Positions 14,849 through 22,764 of a stretch of 41,916 nt of DNA are shown in pieces; positions within the stretch are counted from its first letter, which is position 1; each line of letters starts with the position of its first letter. Below the pieces are notes generated by a model. The model was given only the letters and a program-made list of their open reading frames with translations, searched no databases and was not told where the DNA came from. Both the position numbers and the translations under genes were made by a program. Source of the stretch: UMGS1696 sp964558485 (GTDB taxonomy: Bacteria; Bacillota; Clostridia; Oscillospirales; CAG-272); contig CAZLED010000014.1 of the NCBI GenBank assembly GCA_964558485.1, positions 1 to 41,916 of the forward strand, in the 5' to 3' direction.

Positions 14849-15679
14849 TTACTGTTCTTTTGCGGGAGCTGCCGCTCTGGGAGCTCTCGGGGGTCTGCCT
14901 TCGTTGCGAGGAGCACCGTCACGGTTGCCACGGAAGGGACGATCGCCGCCTCTTCTGTCACCGTCTCTGCGGTCTCTTCTCTGACCATCTCTGCGGTCTC
15001 TTCTCTGGGGCTTTCTTTCTTCAGCAGCAGCGGCAGTGCGAGCTACTTCGGACAGCACTTCACCCTTGTAGATCCAAACCTTAACGCCGATCTTACCATA
15101 GGTGGTGTTGGCTTCCCAGAAACCGTAGTCGATGTCAGCACGCAGGGTCTGCAGCGGAATGGTACCTTCGTGGTAGTGCTCGGTTCTGGCGATTTCAGCA
15201 CCAGCCAGACGACCGGACAGGCACACCTTGATACCCTTTGCGCCCAGCTTCATGGTACGGGAGATCGCCTGCTTCATAGCACGACGGAAGGATGCACGCT
15301 TTTCGAGCTGAGCAGCGATCGATTCTGCAACGAGCTGAGCGTTCATATCGATCGGCTTTTCCTCGATCACGTTTACGGATACGGGAGCGTTGACGATCTT
15401 TTCGATCTCCAGACGGAGAGAATCGATCTCGGAGCCACCCTTACCGATGACCATACCGGGCTTAGCGCAGTGGATGAACACTCTCACCTTGCCGGTGTTG
15501 TCTCTTTCGATCTCGATCTTGGGGATACCCGCGAGGAAGAGCTTCTTCTTCAGGTATTCTCTGACCTTGTAGTCCTGTACGAGAACATCGCCGAACTTTT
15601 CATCAGAGGCATACCATCTGGAATCCCAGTTTTTGATTACGCCGACACGAAGGCCGTGCGGATTCACTTTCTGTCCCAT
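14849..15679 (-). CDS. rpsC: 30S ribosomal protein S3 with an Arg/Asp/Gly-rich tail
   Basis: S3 lines the mRNA entry channel and has helicase-assisting residues. The core (about residues 1-215) has the N-terminal MGQKVNPHGLRVG, the KH-domain GxxG loop (VIGKGGSE) and the C-terminal S3 domain around GRLAGAEIARTEHYHEG. The product is 276 residues, about 55 longer than typical S3. The extra C-terminus is low-complexity RRDRRDGQ-like repeats, then Pro/Ala-rich sequence. Such tails occur in some Clostridia and actinobacteria; a flexible RNA-contacting extension is inferred. An AAGGAGG site supports the start. Confidence 0.96.
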   Translation of the reverse strand: MGQKVNPHGLRVGVIKNWDSRWYASDEKFGDVLVQDYKVREYLKKKLFLAGIPKIEIERDNTGKVRVFIHCAKPGMVIGKGGSEIDSLRLEIEKIVNAPVSVNVIEEKPIDMNAQLVAESIAAQLEKRASFRRAMKQAISRTMKLGAKGIKVCLSGRLAGAEIARTEHYHEGTIPLQTLRADIDYGFWEANTTYGKIGVKVWIYKGEVLSEVARTAAAAEERKPQRRDRRDGQRRDRRDGDRRGGDRPFRGNRDGAPRNEGRPPRAPRAAAPAKEQ

Positions 15680-15694
15680 GTTACGACTGCCTCC

Positions 15695-16030
15695 TTACTC
15701 TTTTTCTGCAACAGCCACGGTGATATGGCTGGTTCTCTTGAGGATCCGGTCAGCGGAGCCCTTGCCACGAGGCATGATCCGCTTCAGGGTCATACCGGGG
15801 CAAACGAAGCATTCGGAAACGTACAGCTTCTCAGGATCCATATTGAAATTGTTTTCAGCGTCTGCAGCCACCTTGTTCAGCAGCTTCAGAACGGGTTCGC
15901 AAGCGGCCTTGGGGGTATTCTTCAGAATACCAACAGCCACTGCGTAGTCCTTCCCACGGATCAGATCCAGAACGATCTGGACCTTGCGAGGGGAGATACG
16001 GATGTGTTTCTGCGTAGACTTAGATTCCAT
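15695..16030 (-). CDS. rplV: 50S ribosomal protein L22
   Basis: L22 reaches from the outside of the large subunit into the exit tunnel; its loop is a macrolide-resistance site. The 111-residue product starts MESKSTQKHIRISPRKVQIV and contains ECFVCPGMTLKRIMPRGKGS. The ATG at 16030 fits the family length and has a GGGGA site upstream. An earlier in-frame ATG at 16054 overlaps the rpsS stop but lacks a ribosome-binding site and adds eight unusual residues. That earlier start is possible but less likely. Confidence 0.93.
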   Translation of the reverse strand: MESKSTQKHIRISPRKVQIVLDLIRGKDYAVAVGILKNTPKAACEPVLKLLNKVAADAENNFNMDPEKLYVSECFVCPGMTLKRIMPRGKGSADRILKRTSHITVAVAEKE

Positions 16031-16053
16031 GTTACTTTCTGTCCCCTTTCGCA

Positions 16054-16335
16054 TTATTTACCGTTGTTGGAAGTCTTGGAACCTGCGTGACCCTTGAAGG
16101 TTCTGGTAGGAGCAAATTCACCGAACTTGTGACCTACCATATCTTCGGTAACGTACACCGGGATGTGACGCTTGCCATCGTGAACGGCAACGGTGTGACC
16201 AACAAATTCCGGGAAGATGGTGGAGGCTCTAGACCAGGTCTTGAGCACCTTCTTTTCGCCTTTTTCGTTCATCTGGCAAACTCTCTGATAGAGCTTTTCT
16301 TCGATAAACGGTGCCTTTTTCAAACTTCTGCTCAT
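16054..16335 (-). CDS. rpsS: 30S ribosomal protein S19
   Basis: S19 is a head protein contacting S13 and the intersubunit bridge. The 93-residue product starts MSRSLKKAPFIEEKLYQRV and has the signature VGHTVAVHDGKRHIPVYVTE and HKFGEFAPTRTFKGHAG. An AAGGAGG site sets the start at 16335. It lies between rplB and rplV with normal spacing. Confidence 0.97.
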   Translation of the reverse strand: MSRSLKKAPFIEEKLYQRVCQMNEKGEKKVLKTWSRASTIFPEFVGHTVAVHDGKRHIPVYVTEDMVGHKFGEFAPTRTFKGHAGSKTSNNGK

Positions 16336-16354
16336 TTAAATGTTGCCTCCTTCC

Positions 16355-17185
16355 TTACTTGCTGTTTCTGCGCTTCACGATCATCTTATCGGTTCTGGCC
16401 TTCTTATTTCTGGTCTTATAACCCAGAGCAGGCTTACCCCAAGGAGTAACCGGGCCGGGACGACCGATGGGAGAACGACCTTCACCACCACCATGCGGGT
16501 GATCGCAGGGGTTCATGACGGAACCACGAACGGTAGGACGGATACCCTTATGACGGGTCTTACCAGCCTTACCGACCTTTACGGTGTCGTGCTCGATGTT
16601 GCCCACCTGACCGATGGTTGCAACGCAGTCCTTACGGATATAACGCATTTCGCCGGAGGGCAGACGGACCATGACCAGGTCGCCTTCCTTACCCATTACC
16701 TGGGCCTGTGCACCGGCTGCACGAACCAGCTGACCGCCCTTTCCGGGAGACAGCTCGATGTTGTGTACGAAAGTACCATCGGGAATGTTGGCAAGCGGCA
16801 GGGTGTTACCAACCACGATGTCGGCGTCTGCACCGGTGTACAGAACCTGACCATCGTTCAGACCGGCAGGAGCGATGATGTAGCTCTTCTTGCCTTCGGT
16901 ATCCTGCAGCAGTGCGATGTAGGCAGTACGGTTGGGGTCATATTCCACACCCACAACGGTCTTGGCCAGCTCGGACTGACGCTTGAAGTCGATGATACGA
17001 TACTTCTGACGGTTTCCGCCACCCTTGTGACGAACGGTGATACGGCCATAGCTGTTACGACCGGCATTCTTCTTCTTGACAGCCAGCAGACTCTTTTCGG
17101 GGGTGAACTTGGTGATTTCCTCGAAGGAGGGAACGGTCATGTGTCTTCTCGACGGAGTAGTCGGCTTATACTTGATCGTAGGCAT
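16355..17185 (-). CDS. rplB: 50S ribosomal protein L2
   Basis: L2 is required for subunit association and for building the peptidyl-transferase centre. The 276-residue product has ITVRHKGGGNRQKYRIIDFK in the N-terminal domain. It carries the near-invariant VMNPCDHPHGGGEGRSPIGR with its essential histidine, and a basic end. Length and start are standard. It follows rplW by 20 nt. Confidence 0.97.
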   Translation of the reverse strand: MPTIKYKPTTPSRRHMTVPSFEEITKFTPEKSLLAVKKKNAGRNSYGRITVRHKGGGNRQKYRIIDFKRQSELAKTVVGVEYDPNRTAYIALLQDTEGKKSYIIAPAGLNDGQVLYTGADADIVVGNTLPLANIPDGTFVHNIELSPGKGGQLVRAAGAQAQVMGKEGDLVMVRLPSGEMRYIRKDCVATIGQVGNIEHDTVKVGKAGKTRHKGIRPTVRGSVMNPCDHPHGGGEGRSPIGRPGPVTPWGKPALGYKTRNKKARTDKMIVKRRNSK

Positions 17186-17205
17186 TGTTATGTTCTCCCT
17201 TCTTC

Positions 17206-17502
17206 TTAGTTCATACCTTCGAAGAACTCGATGGTTTCAGAATCGGCAGTCAGCGTCACGATGGCTTTCTTCCATGCGGCGGTCTTACCGGGAACGTAAC
17301 GAACTCTTCTGGTCTTGGGCTTCATGTTCATGGTGTTGACGCTCTTCACCTTGGTGCCCTTGAACATAGCTTCCACAGCGGCAGCGATCTCAGGCTTGGT
17401 GGCGTTCTTGGCAACTTCGAAGGAGTACTTCTTGTCGGCAACGCCGTCCATGGACTTTTCGGTGATGAGGGGTCTGATGATGATATCCTGTACGAATTTC
17501 AT
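17206..17502 (-). CDS. rplW: 50S ribosomal protein L23
   Basis: L23 sits at the exit tunnel and is the main docking point for trigger factor, SRP and the translocon. The 98-residue product starts MKFVQDIIIRPLITEKSMDG, has YSFEVAKNATKPEIAAAVEA, and continues VKSVNTMNMKPKTRRVRYVP. Its ATG overlaps the rplD stop by one base (TAATG), a sign of coupled translation. Confidence 0.97.
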   Translation of the reverse strand: MKFVQDIIIRPLITEKSMDGVADKKYSFEVAKNATKPEIAAAVEAMFKGTKVKSVNTMNMKPKTRRVRYVPGKTAAWKKAIVTLTADSETIEFFEGMN

Positions 17503-18128
17503 TATGCGTACACCTCCTCGAGTTTGGCTACGGCATCCTTAGCGACCACGAAGGCGTTGCAGTTCAGGATATCGTATACGCAAAGGGTGTTTGCCAGGGT
17601 GACCTTTACGCCGGGGATGTTGGCAAGGCTCTTCTGAACCTTTTCATCCACTGCGGGCAGGACCACCAGGGTCTTCTTGTCGGCAGCGCCGATAGCGGAG
17701 AGCATGGAGACCATGGTCTTGGTCTTGAATTCAGCAGCTGCGATAGCGTCCACAACGATCATTTCGCCGCCGGCTACCTTCGCAGAGAGTGCGCTGGTCA
17801 TAGCGATCCGGCGAACCTTCTTGTTCAGCTTGGACTTGTACAGACGGGGCTTCGGGCCAAGAGCCACACCACCGTGTGTCCACTGGGGAGCACGGGTGGA
17901 ACCCTGTCTTGCACGACCTGTACCCTTCTGTCTCCAGGGCTTCTTACCGCCGCCGGAAACCTCGGTTCTGGTCAGAGTGGACTGGGTACCCTGTCTCTGG
18001 TTGCCCAGGTATGCCTTTACTGCCGCATGGAGGACAGCACCGTTTACTTCACAGGCAAATACGTTGTCAGCCAGGTTGATGGAACCCACTTCAGCGCCTG
18101 CCATGTTTACGATTTTCATTTCGGCCAT
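17502..18128 (-). CDS. rplD: 50S ribosomal protein L4
   Basis: L4 has a globular domain and a long loop lining the exit tunnel; in E. coli it also represses the S10 operon. The 208-residue product contains the loop sequence RTEVSGGGKKPWRQKGTGRA and the following RQGSTRAPQWTHGGVALGPK. I use the ATG at 18128 with an AAGGAGG site upstream; a start three codons later (18119) is possible. Whether it acts on the long S10 leader here is unknown. Confidence 0.96.
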   Translation of the reverse strand: MAEMKIVNMAGAEVGSINLADNVFACEVNGAVLHAAVKAYLGNQRQGTQSTLTRTEVSGGGKKPWRQKGTGRARQGSTRAPQWTHGGVALGPKPRLYKSKLNKKVRRIAMTSALSAKVAGGEMIVVDAIAAAEFKTKTMVSMLSAIGAADKKTLVVLPAVDEKVQKSLANIPGVKVTLANTLCVYDILNCNAFVVAKDAVAKLEEVYA

Positions 18129-18148
18129 TTCTTTATCCTCCTTCCGAC

Positions 18149-18781
18149 TTATGCTTTCACGCTGTCACGGATGAAGACGATGGAGCCCTTTGCGCCGGGT
18201 ACAGCACCCTTCACGGCGATCAGGTTCTTTTCGGTGTCAACCTTGACAACTTCCAGGTTCAGTACAGTCATCTGTTCGCAACCGTAGTGACCTGCCATTT
18301 TCTTGTTCTTGTAGATCTTGGACGGGGTAGAGTTTGCACCCAGAGAACCGCCCTGGCGATGAACAGGACCGCCACCATGGGTCATTCTCTTGATAGCGAA
18401 GTTCCATCTCTTTACAACGCCGGCGTAACCGTGACCCTTGGTGATACCGGTAATGTCGACCTTATCGCCAGCAGCGAAGGTATCGGCGGCTATCACGTCT
18501 CCGGGGTTCAGGCCTTCGATGTCGTCCAGACGGAATTCCTTCAGGTGTCTTCTTACGGAAACGCCTGCCTTCTTGTAGTGACCAGCCATGGGCTTGTTCA
18601 CCAGCTTCTCACGGATCTCGCCGAAAGCCAGCTGTACGGCATTGTAGCCGTCGGTCTCTACGGTCTTCTTCTGGGTAATGGGGCAGGGACCGGCTTCGAT
18701 TACGGTTACCGGGATCACCTGGCCATTTTCTGCAAAGATCTGGGTCATGCCCAGCTTCTTTCCGATGATGCCTTTTTTCAT
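18149..18781 (-). CDS. rplC: 50S ribosomal protein L3
   Basis: L3 is an early-assembly protein whose loop approaches the peptidyl-transferase centre. The 210-residue product starts MKKGIIGKKLGMTQIFAENG, has KRWNFAIKRMTHGGGPVHRQ followed by GSLGANSTPSKIYKNKKMAG, and ends KGSIVFIRDSVKA. A GGAGG site sets the start. It is 227 nt from rpsJ, whereas in most Firmicutes the two genes are within about 50 nt. Confidence 0.97.
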   Translation of the reverse strand: MKKGIIGKKLGMTQIFAENGQVIPVTVIEAGPCPITQKKTVETDGYNAVQLAFGEIREKLVNKPMAGHYKKAGVSVRRHLKEFRLDDIEGLNPGDVIAADTFAAGDKVDITGITKGHGYAGVVKRWNFAIKRMTHGGGPVHRQGGSLGANSTPSKIYKNKKMAGHYGCEQMTVLNLEVVKVDTEKNLIAVKGAVPGAKGSIVFIRDSVKA

Positions 18782-19008
18782 CGTTTTTCCTCCATTTTAA
18801 GATAAGGTTATTGGTTGGTCGAAGCAAGCACCGTTCGGTGTCCGCCTCTCACCAACTTGACCTCGACTGCGCATCAAGCGGCGGAACTGCTCCGCTATGG
18901 GTCCGGACGGAGATCCATTCCCATGCTCTGCTCTGTCACAGCTCTGGTTCAGGGTTAATAGGGTTTCTCAGCTTCTGTAACGGGAATTACAGGATCAGCC
19001 GCTGAAGC
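18782..19008 (-). other. 227-nt spacer between rpsJ and rplC with stacked hairpins
   Basis: The end of rpsJ forms CTGAAGC-TGTAA-GCTTCAG with the stop codon in the loop. Next comes CTGTAA-TTCCCG-TTACAG (about 18977-18994), then CACCG-AA-CGGTG (about 18829-18840) close to the rplC ribosome-binding site. No T-runs follow, so these are more likely processing or regulatory stems than terminators. No gene is visible. Confidence 0.5.
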
Positions 19009-19320
19009 TTACAGCTTCAGATCGATGTCCACACCTGCGGGCAGTTCCACAGACATGAGGGCTTCTACGACCTTCTGAGAAGGCTTCTTGATCTCGATCA
19101 GTCTCTTGTGGGTTCTCTGTTCGAACTGTTCACGGCTGTCCTTGTACTTGTGTACAGCACGCAGGATGGTGATGATCTCTTTTTCGGTGGGCAGCGGTAC
19201 GGGACCGGAAACTTCTGCACCATTTCTCTTCGCGATCTCCACGATCTTTTCTGCTGCCTGGTCAACGAGAGTGTGTTCGTAGCTCTTGAGTCTGACTCTG
19301 ATCTTTTCGTTTACTGCCAT
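19009..19320 (-). CDS. rpsJ: 30S ribosomal protein S10
   Basis: S10 works in the small-subunit head and as NusE in transcription antitermination, linking ribosomes to RNA polymerase through NusG. The 103-residue product starts MAVNEKIRVRLKSYEHTLVD, has SGPVPLPTEKEIITILRAVH, and ends LPAGVDIDLKL. The ATG at 19320 has a GGAGG site; an in-frame extension to 19521 lies in the leader and is not S10-like. It is the first gene of the superoperon, about 330 nt from its promoter. Confidence 0.96.
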   Translation of the reverse strand: MAVNEKIRVRLKSYEHTLVDQAAEKIVEIAKRNGAEVSGPVPLPTEKEIITILRAVHKYKDSREQFEQRTHKRLIEIKKPSQKVVEALMSVELPAGVDIDLKL

Positions 19321-19652
19321 TTTTGCCTCCAGTAAAATGTGTTTTGCATTTGTCTTGAATGTTTCGAAGGCGATGAACACGCTTCCGGGTGTGCCATTTT
19401 CCATCCTTTGAAATCCGGAATCCCAGTCCGCAGAAAAGCGCCGCTTCTTCCGTAAAGGAGAGAAAGCATTGTTTTCTGTCATATCTGTATTCCGGGTCCG
19501 CTGGTCGCACAGGCAACTCACACTGTGTCAAAAACCGCATACCGTCGTATTCATCTCGCCCGATGATCTCGGACATACTCCACGGAAATTCCCTGTCATA
19601 GATCCGACAGTAGGATCAAGGCAGCAACCTCCCGCTTCATCGCACATCAAGT
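19321..19652 (-). promoter_or_regulatory. Long 5' leader of the S10 operon
   Basis: About 330 nt are transcribed before rpsJ. The 5' part contains GGGAGGTTGCTGCC (19620-19633) followed by several pairable segments (for example GATCCTACTGTCGGATC). From memory, similar sequence occurs at the head of other Firmicutes S10 leaders, but I cannot verify that here. Length and structure fit autogenous control by a ribosomal protein. A 104-codon frame (19262-19576) in this leader has no usable ribosome-binding site. Confidence 0.6.
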
Positions 19653-19658
19653 GACATT

Positions 19659-19687
19659 ATTGTACCATATTCTTTCCCCGAAATCAA
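19659..19687 (-). promoter_or_regulatory. rpsJ: Promoter of the ribosomal superoperon
   Basis: On the minus strand TTGATT (19682-19687), 17 nt, and TACAAT (19659-19664). The bases TGG directly before the -10 box form an extended -10 element. Expected start near 19652. Confidence 0.8.
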
Positions 19688-19841
19688 GCCTTTTCGCACG
19701 GGTTTCTCCCACAAAAGCAGGAGAATTTTCACGAACTTGATGGGTCTGATTTGTGCAATAATAACAACTTACAAAAAACAAGCCCCCGCAAAGGGACATA
19801 CGTTCGACCGACTATGGATTTCACCAATCGTGTTAAACAAC

Positions 19842-19945
19842 AAAAAAACCACCGTTTCCGATGGTTTTTTCATTTTTCGCTTTTCGCTAGGTTACCGTCC
19901 TGGCGTATGCAAAAGAAGTCGTTGCAGATAATACAACTATCAACC
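19842..19945 (-). ncRNA. Candidate small RNA 1 (paralogue of 33762-33864)
   Basis: A consensus promoter (19952-19980) is followed 116 nt later, counted from the -10 box, by a terminator whose arms pair as CCATCG-GAAA-CGGTGG and end in seven T. One pair is U-G on the minus strand but A-C on the plus strand, so the minus strand is the transcript. The middle folds as TTTTGC [GCCAGG-ACGGTAA-CCTAGC] GCGAAAA. No open reading frame with a ribosome-binding site is present. The paralogue shares the terminator exactly, the GGTAACC loop edge and the GCGAAA strand, but not the 5' 40 nt. The function is unknown. Confidence 0.75.
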
Positions 19946-19951
19946 AAATAC

Positions 19952-19980
19952 AGTATACCATATCTCTTCGCATTTGTCAA
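19952..19980 (-). promoter_or_regulatory. Promoter of candidate small RNA 1
   Basis: TTGACA (19975-19980), 17 nt, TATACT (19952-19957), with TGG immediately before the -10 box. GGC before the -35 and AAA after it are shared with the promoter of small RNA 2. Confidence 0.8.
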
Positions 19981-20072
19981 GCCTGTTTTTCGAAAATAAC
20001 GATCCCCTGCCACACATTCTTTTTTCTCATCCCCTTTCCATCGTTTTTTCACGAAAATTAACCCTCTCCCTC

Positions 20073-20101
20073 TTGCATATGAGATGATTTTGTGCTATTA
20101 T
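20073..20101 (+). promoter_or_regulatory. Promoter of the membrane protein gene at 20186
   Basis: TTGCAT (20073-20078), 17 nt, TATTAT (20096-20101), with TGC before the -10 box. It is divergent from small RNA 1; their -35 boxes are about 90 bp apart. Confidence 0.55.
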
Positions 20102-20185
20102 AATAAGGTAGATAATCAGCGTCACCCGGATGGTCCAAGGATGCACCGGGCAGCACGCCAAAATCCATACAAAGGAAACACGATC

Positions 20186-21274
20186 ATGTCTGATATTTTG
20201 AAGATCACCACCACCTCGTCATCGGCACCCTCGGTAGACCTGGTCCCCGTGGACAAGGACTGTGCCAAATTCGTGTCCGGTAAAGAACTGTCCGATACGC
20301 CGCCGCTGCCTGCCGAATCGCTTCCCCGTCTTTGGGGCAAAAGCAGCCGCTTCTTCACCGCGCACTTGCAGGCGCTCCTGTACTTTTTCCCCATCCTGAC
20401 ACTGCTTGGTGGCATCACCTGTGCCCTGACCCTGCTGACTGGCTTCGATGCGGACATCAGCCATATCCAGTCTGACTCCCTGTGGTATGCCCTGACCCTG
20501 GCCTTCTGGGGCTGTGGCGCACTGCTGATCCTGGGAGCCATCTTCCCCTTCGGCCGTCGGGTACGCCAATACCGTCCTGCCAAGGCAAACACCCCTGTGA
20601 CCTTCTGCAGCTTCTTTACGGCGGCACTGCTGTGTCTCCATGCCCTGCGTCAGCTGTACACGGCCTTCACCACCGCACCGGATCCGTCTGCTGCCGTGGA
20701 CATCCTGCCCCTTGCCAAGCTGGCCGGCGTGTTCCTGCTGTTCGCTGCCCTCTATTTTCTGTACACCGGCCTGGATAAGCGGGACTCCCTCGGCATGGTG
20801 CTGTCCATACTGGCTTGCCTGGCGGTGATCCTGGTGCTGTTCCGGGATTATTTCGACTTCACACTGCCCCTGAACAGTCCCCTGCGCAATCTGTCCATTC
20901 TGGCGTGGAGCGGTATGCTGCTGTTCCTGCTGACGGAAGCCCGGATGCAGGTTGACCTGTGGTACACCAGCGTGCCCTTTACCCTGCTTGGCTGCCTGTT
21001 TGCCCTGGTGTTCACCGGTGGCTACGGTCTGACCGGCGTCATCGTGGCACTGTGTGGGGACATTCAGTTTGACCTGATCCAGTCTGCCATGTTCATCGGC
21101 GTTGGTGCCCTGGCATTCTTCCGGGTACGACAGCTGCCCGATCTGATCGGTGACCATCTGCCGCCACCGCCCACCAAGGACGAGATCAAAAAGTACGCCA
21201 AGAAGCACGGGATCGCCACAAAGGAAGCCTCGGCAGAAGCAAAGCCGGCAGATACCGAAAGTCATCCCAATTAA
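20186..21274 (+). CDS. Polytopic membrane protein of unknown function
   Basis: I do not recognise the family. The 362-residue product has a soluble N-terminus of about 55 residues, then about eight hydrophobic segments (for example LLYFFPILTLLGGITCALTL and FTLLGCLFALVFTGGYGLTG). It ends in a charged tail with KKYAKKHGIATKEA. There is no signal peptide and no obvious catalytic motif. I start at the ATG at 20186 (MSDILKITTT) with an AAAGGA site; an upstream in-frame start at 20084 overlaps the promoter region. It begins a plus-strand run with the TelA, TPM and ABC-F genes, but a hairpin-rich repeat separates it from TelA. Confidence 0.75.
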   Translation: MSDILKITTTSSSAPSVDLVPVDKDCAKFVSGKELSDTPPLPAESLPRLWGKSSRFFTAHLQALLYFFPILTLLGGITCALTLLTGFDADISHIQSDSLWYALTLAFWGCGALLILGAIFPFGRRVRQYRPAKANTPVTFCSFFTAALLCLHALRQLYTAFTTAPDPSAAVDILPLAKLAGVFLLFAALYFLYTGLDKRDSLGMVLSILACLAVILVLFRDYFDFTLPLNSPLRNLSILAWSGMLLFLLTEARMQVDLWYTSVPFTLLGCLFALVFTGGYGLTGVIVALCGDIQFDLIQSAMFIGVGALAFFRVRQLPDLIGDHLPPPPTKDEIKKYAKKHGIATKEASAEAKPADTESHPN

Positions 21275-21506
21275 AGTTTTGATCAAACTTTTTCAAAAGT
21301 TTGCGGGCTTTTAGGGCAGAGCCCTGAATCGAAGTCCGCAGACTTCGAAACCCCCAAGACTTCAAAAAAGTTCCTCTTTTTGGTTCTTTTTCTCCTTTAA
21401 CGAGGAGCAAAAGAACTGTGCACATTTCTGCACTTTGGGAATGTCACACCCTCTCCCCTTCCCGATACGATCCATACGACATACGACACATACGAGGTAA
21501 GATGCT
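21275..21506 (+). repeat. Hairpin-rich intergenic element
   Basis: In 170 bp the region packs TTTGATCAAA, GGGC/GCCC around 21315-21334, a perfect TCGAAGTC/GACTTCGA stem (21335-21355), a long GTTCTTTT...AAAAGAAC stem (21382-21418) and GTGCA/TGCAC. The first 35 bp read in reverse resemble the core of the ribosomal-operon repeat (CTTTTGAAAAAG then AAAACTTT). It looks like a dispersed non-coding element between two plus-strand genes. Confidence 0.55.
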
Positions 21507-22697
21507 ATGAACGACAACAAAACGCCTGAGATCAACCTGACATTGGACCCGTTCGGCGGCGCAGCGGCACAAGCAGCACCGGAACCGACCGCTCCGTCTC
21601 CGTCTCTTACAGAAGCTGCAGCACCGGCCACGCCGGCACAGGCCGCACCCGAAGTCCCGGCACTGGATGAATCGGCCTTCACGGAAGCAGAGCGCAAGAT
21701 GATCGACGACTTCTCCGAAAAGATCGATATCACCGACTCCACCACCATCCTGGGCTTTGGCGCCTCTGCCCAGAAGAAGATCGCCGACTTCTCCGACTCC
21801 GCATTGTCCGGCGTGCGCAACAAGGACTTCGGTGAGACCGGCGAAATGATCACCAAGCTCATCGGCCAGCTCAAGGACATGAACGAGGATGCAGAGGACA
21901 ACGGCGGCTTTCTGGGTCTTTTCAAGAACACCAAGCGCAAGATCGAGAACCTGAAGGTCAAATACGACAAGGTGGAGGAAAGCGTCACCGACATCACCGA
22001 CACCCTGCAGCAGCACCAGATCACCCTGCTCAAGGACGTGGCCATGTTCGATAACCTGTACGAGGTCAACATGACCTACTTCAAGGAGCTGTCCATGTAC
22101 ATCATCGCCGGTAAAAAGAAGCTGGCCCACGAACAGACCGTGACCCTCCAGGCGCTCAAGGACAAGGCTGCCGCTTCCGGTCTGCCGGAGGATGCACAGG
22201 CCGCCAACGACTTCGCCGAACAGTGCACCCGTTTCGAGCGCAAGCTCCACGATCTGGAACTGACCCGTATGGTATCCATCCAGATGGCGCCCCAGATCCG
22301 GCTGGTGCAGAACAACGACACCATGATGGCCGAAAAGATCCAGACCGTCATCATGAACACCATTCCCCTGTGGAAGAGCCAGATGGTCATTGCCCTGGGC
22401 ATCGAGCACTCTCGTCAGGCCATGGAGGCCCAGCGTGCCGTCACCGATATGACCAATGAGCTGCTGAAGAAAAACGCCGCCGCACTGCACCAGGCCACCG
22501 TGGATATCACCAAGGAATCCGAACGGGGCATCGTGGACATCGAGACCCTGACCCACACCAACAGCGAGCTGATCGCCACCCTGGACGACATCACCGCCAT
22601 CCAGAACGAAGGCAGAGAAAAGCGCAAGGCGGCTGAAGCTGAGCTGGATCGGATGGAGAACGAGCTGAAGGCAAAGCTCATCGGCATCTCCAAGTAA
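21507..22697 (+). CDS. TelA-family (toxic anion resistance) protein
   Basis: The 396-residue product matches the TelA family, named for a link to tellurite resistance; its molecular action is not known. Residues 15-55 are an Ala/Pro-rich disordered stretch. The rest is helical and coiled-coil-like, with family segments such as FDNLYEVNMTYFKELSMYII, MVSIQMAPQIRLVQNNDTMM and IPLWKSQMVIALG. It is cytosolic, with no signal or membrane segment. A GAGGTAA site lies 6 nt before the ATG. The TPM-domain gene follows after 67 nt. TelA genes are often near membrane-stress genes, so a joint role in envelope stress is plausible but inferred. Confidence 0.85.
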   Translation: MNDNKTPEINLTLDPFGGAAAQAAPEPTAPSPSLTEAAAPATPAQAAPEVPALDESAFTEAERKMIDDFSEKIDITDSTTILGFGASAQKKIADFSDSALSGVRNKDFGETGEMITKLIGQLKDMNEDAEDNGGFLGLFKNTKRKIENLKVKYDKVEESVTDITDTLQQHQITLLKDVAMFDNLYEVNMTYFKELSMYIIAGKKKLAHEQTVTLQALKDKAAASGLPEDAQAANDFAEQCTRFERKLHDLELTRMVSIQMAPQIRLVQNNDTMMAEKIQTVIMNTIPLWKSQMVIALGIEHSRQAMEAQRAVTDMTNELLKKNAAALHQATVDITKESERGIVDIETLTHTNSELIATLDDITAIQNEGREKRKAAEAELDRMENELKAKLIGISK

Positions 22698-22764
22698 GTT
22701 TTCGCTTTTCCCTTCCCACACAAACTACAATGCTTTCATCAAAAAACAAGGAGTATCTTTGTTT

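Noticed and set aside
19262..19576. A 104-codon frame in the S10 leader
   Set aside because: GGAG lies only one base from its ATG, it overlaps rpsJ by about 60 bases, and its end reads through rpsJ out of frame. It could be a leader peptide, but nothing supports it.
19737..19931. Similar plus-strand frames at 19737-19931 and 33741-33935 (both contain TTVSDGFFI)
   Set aside because: The similarity comes from the shared terminator and scaffold of the two small RNAs on the other strand. The peptides diverge after the shared DNA and have no start signals.
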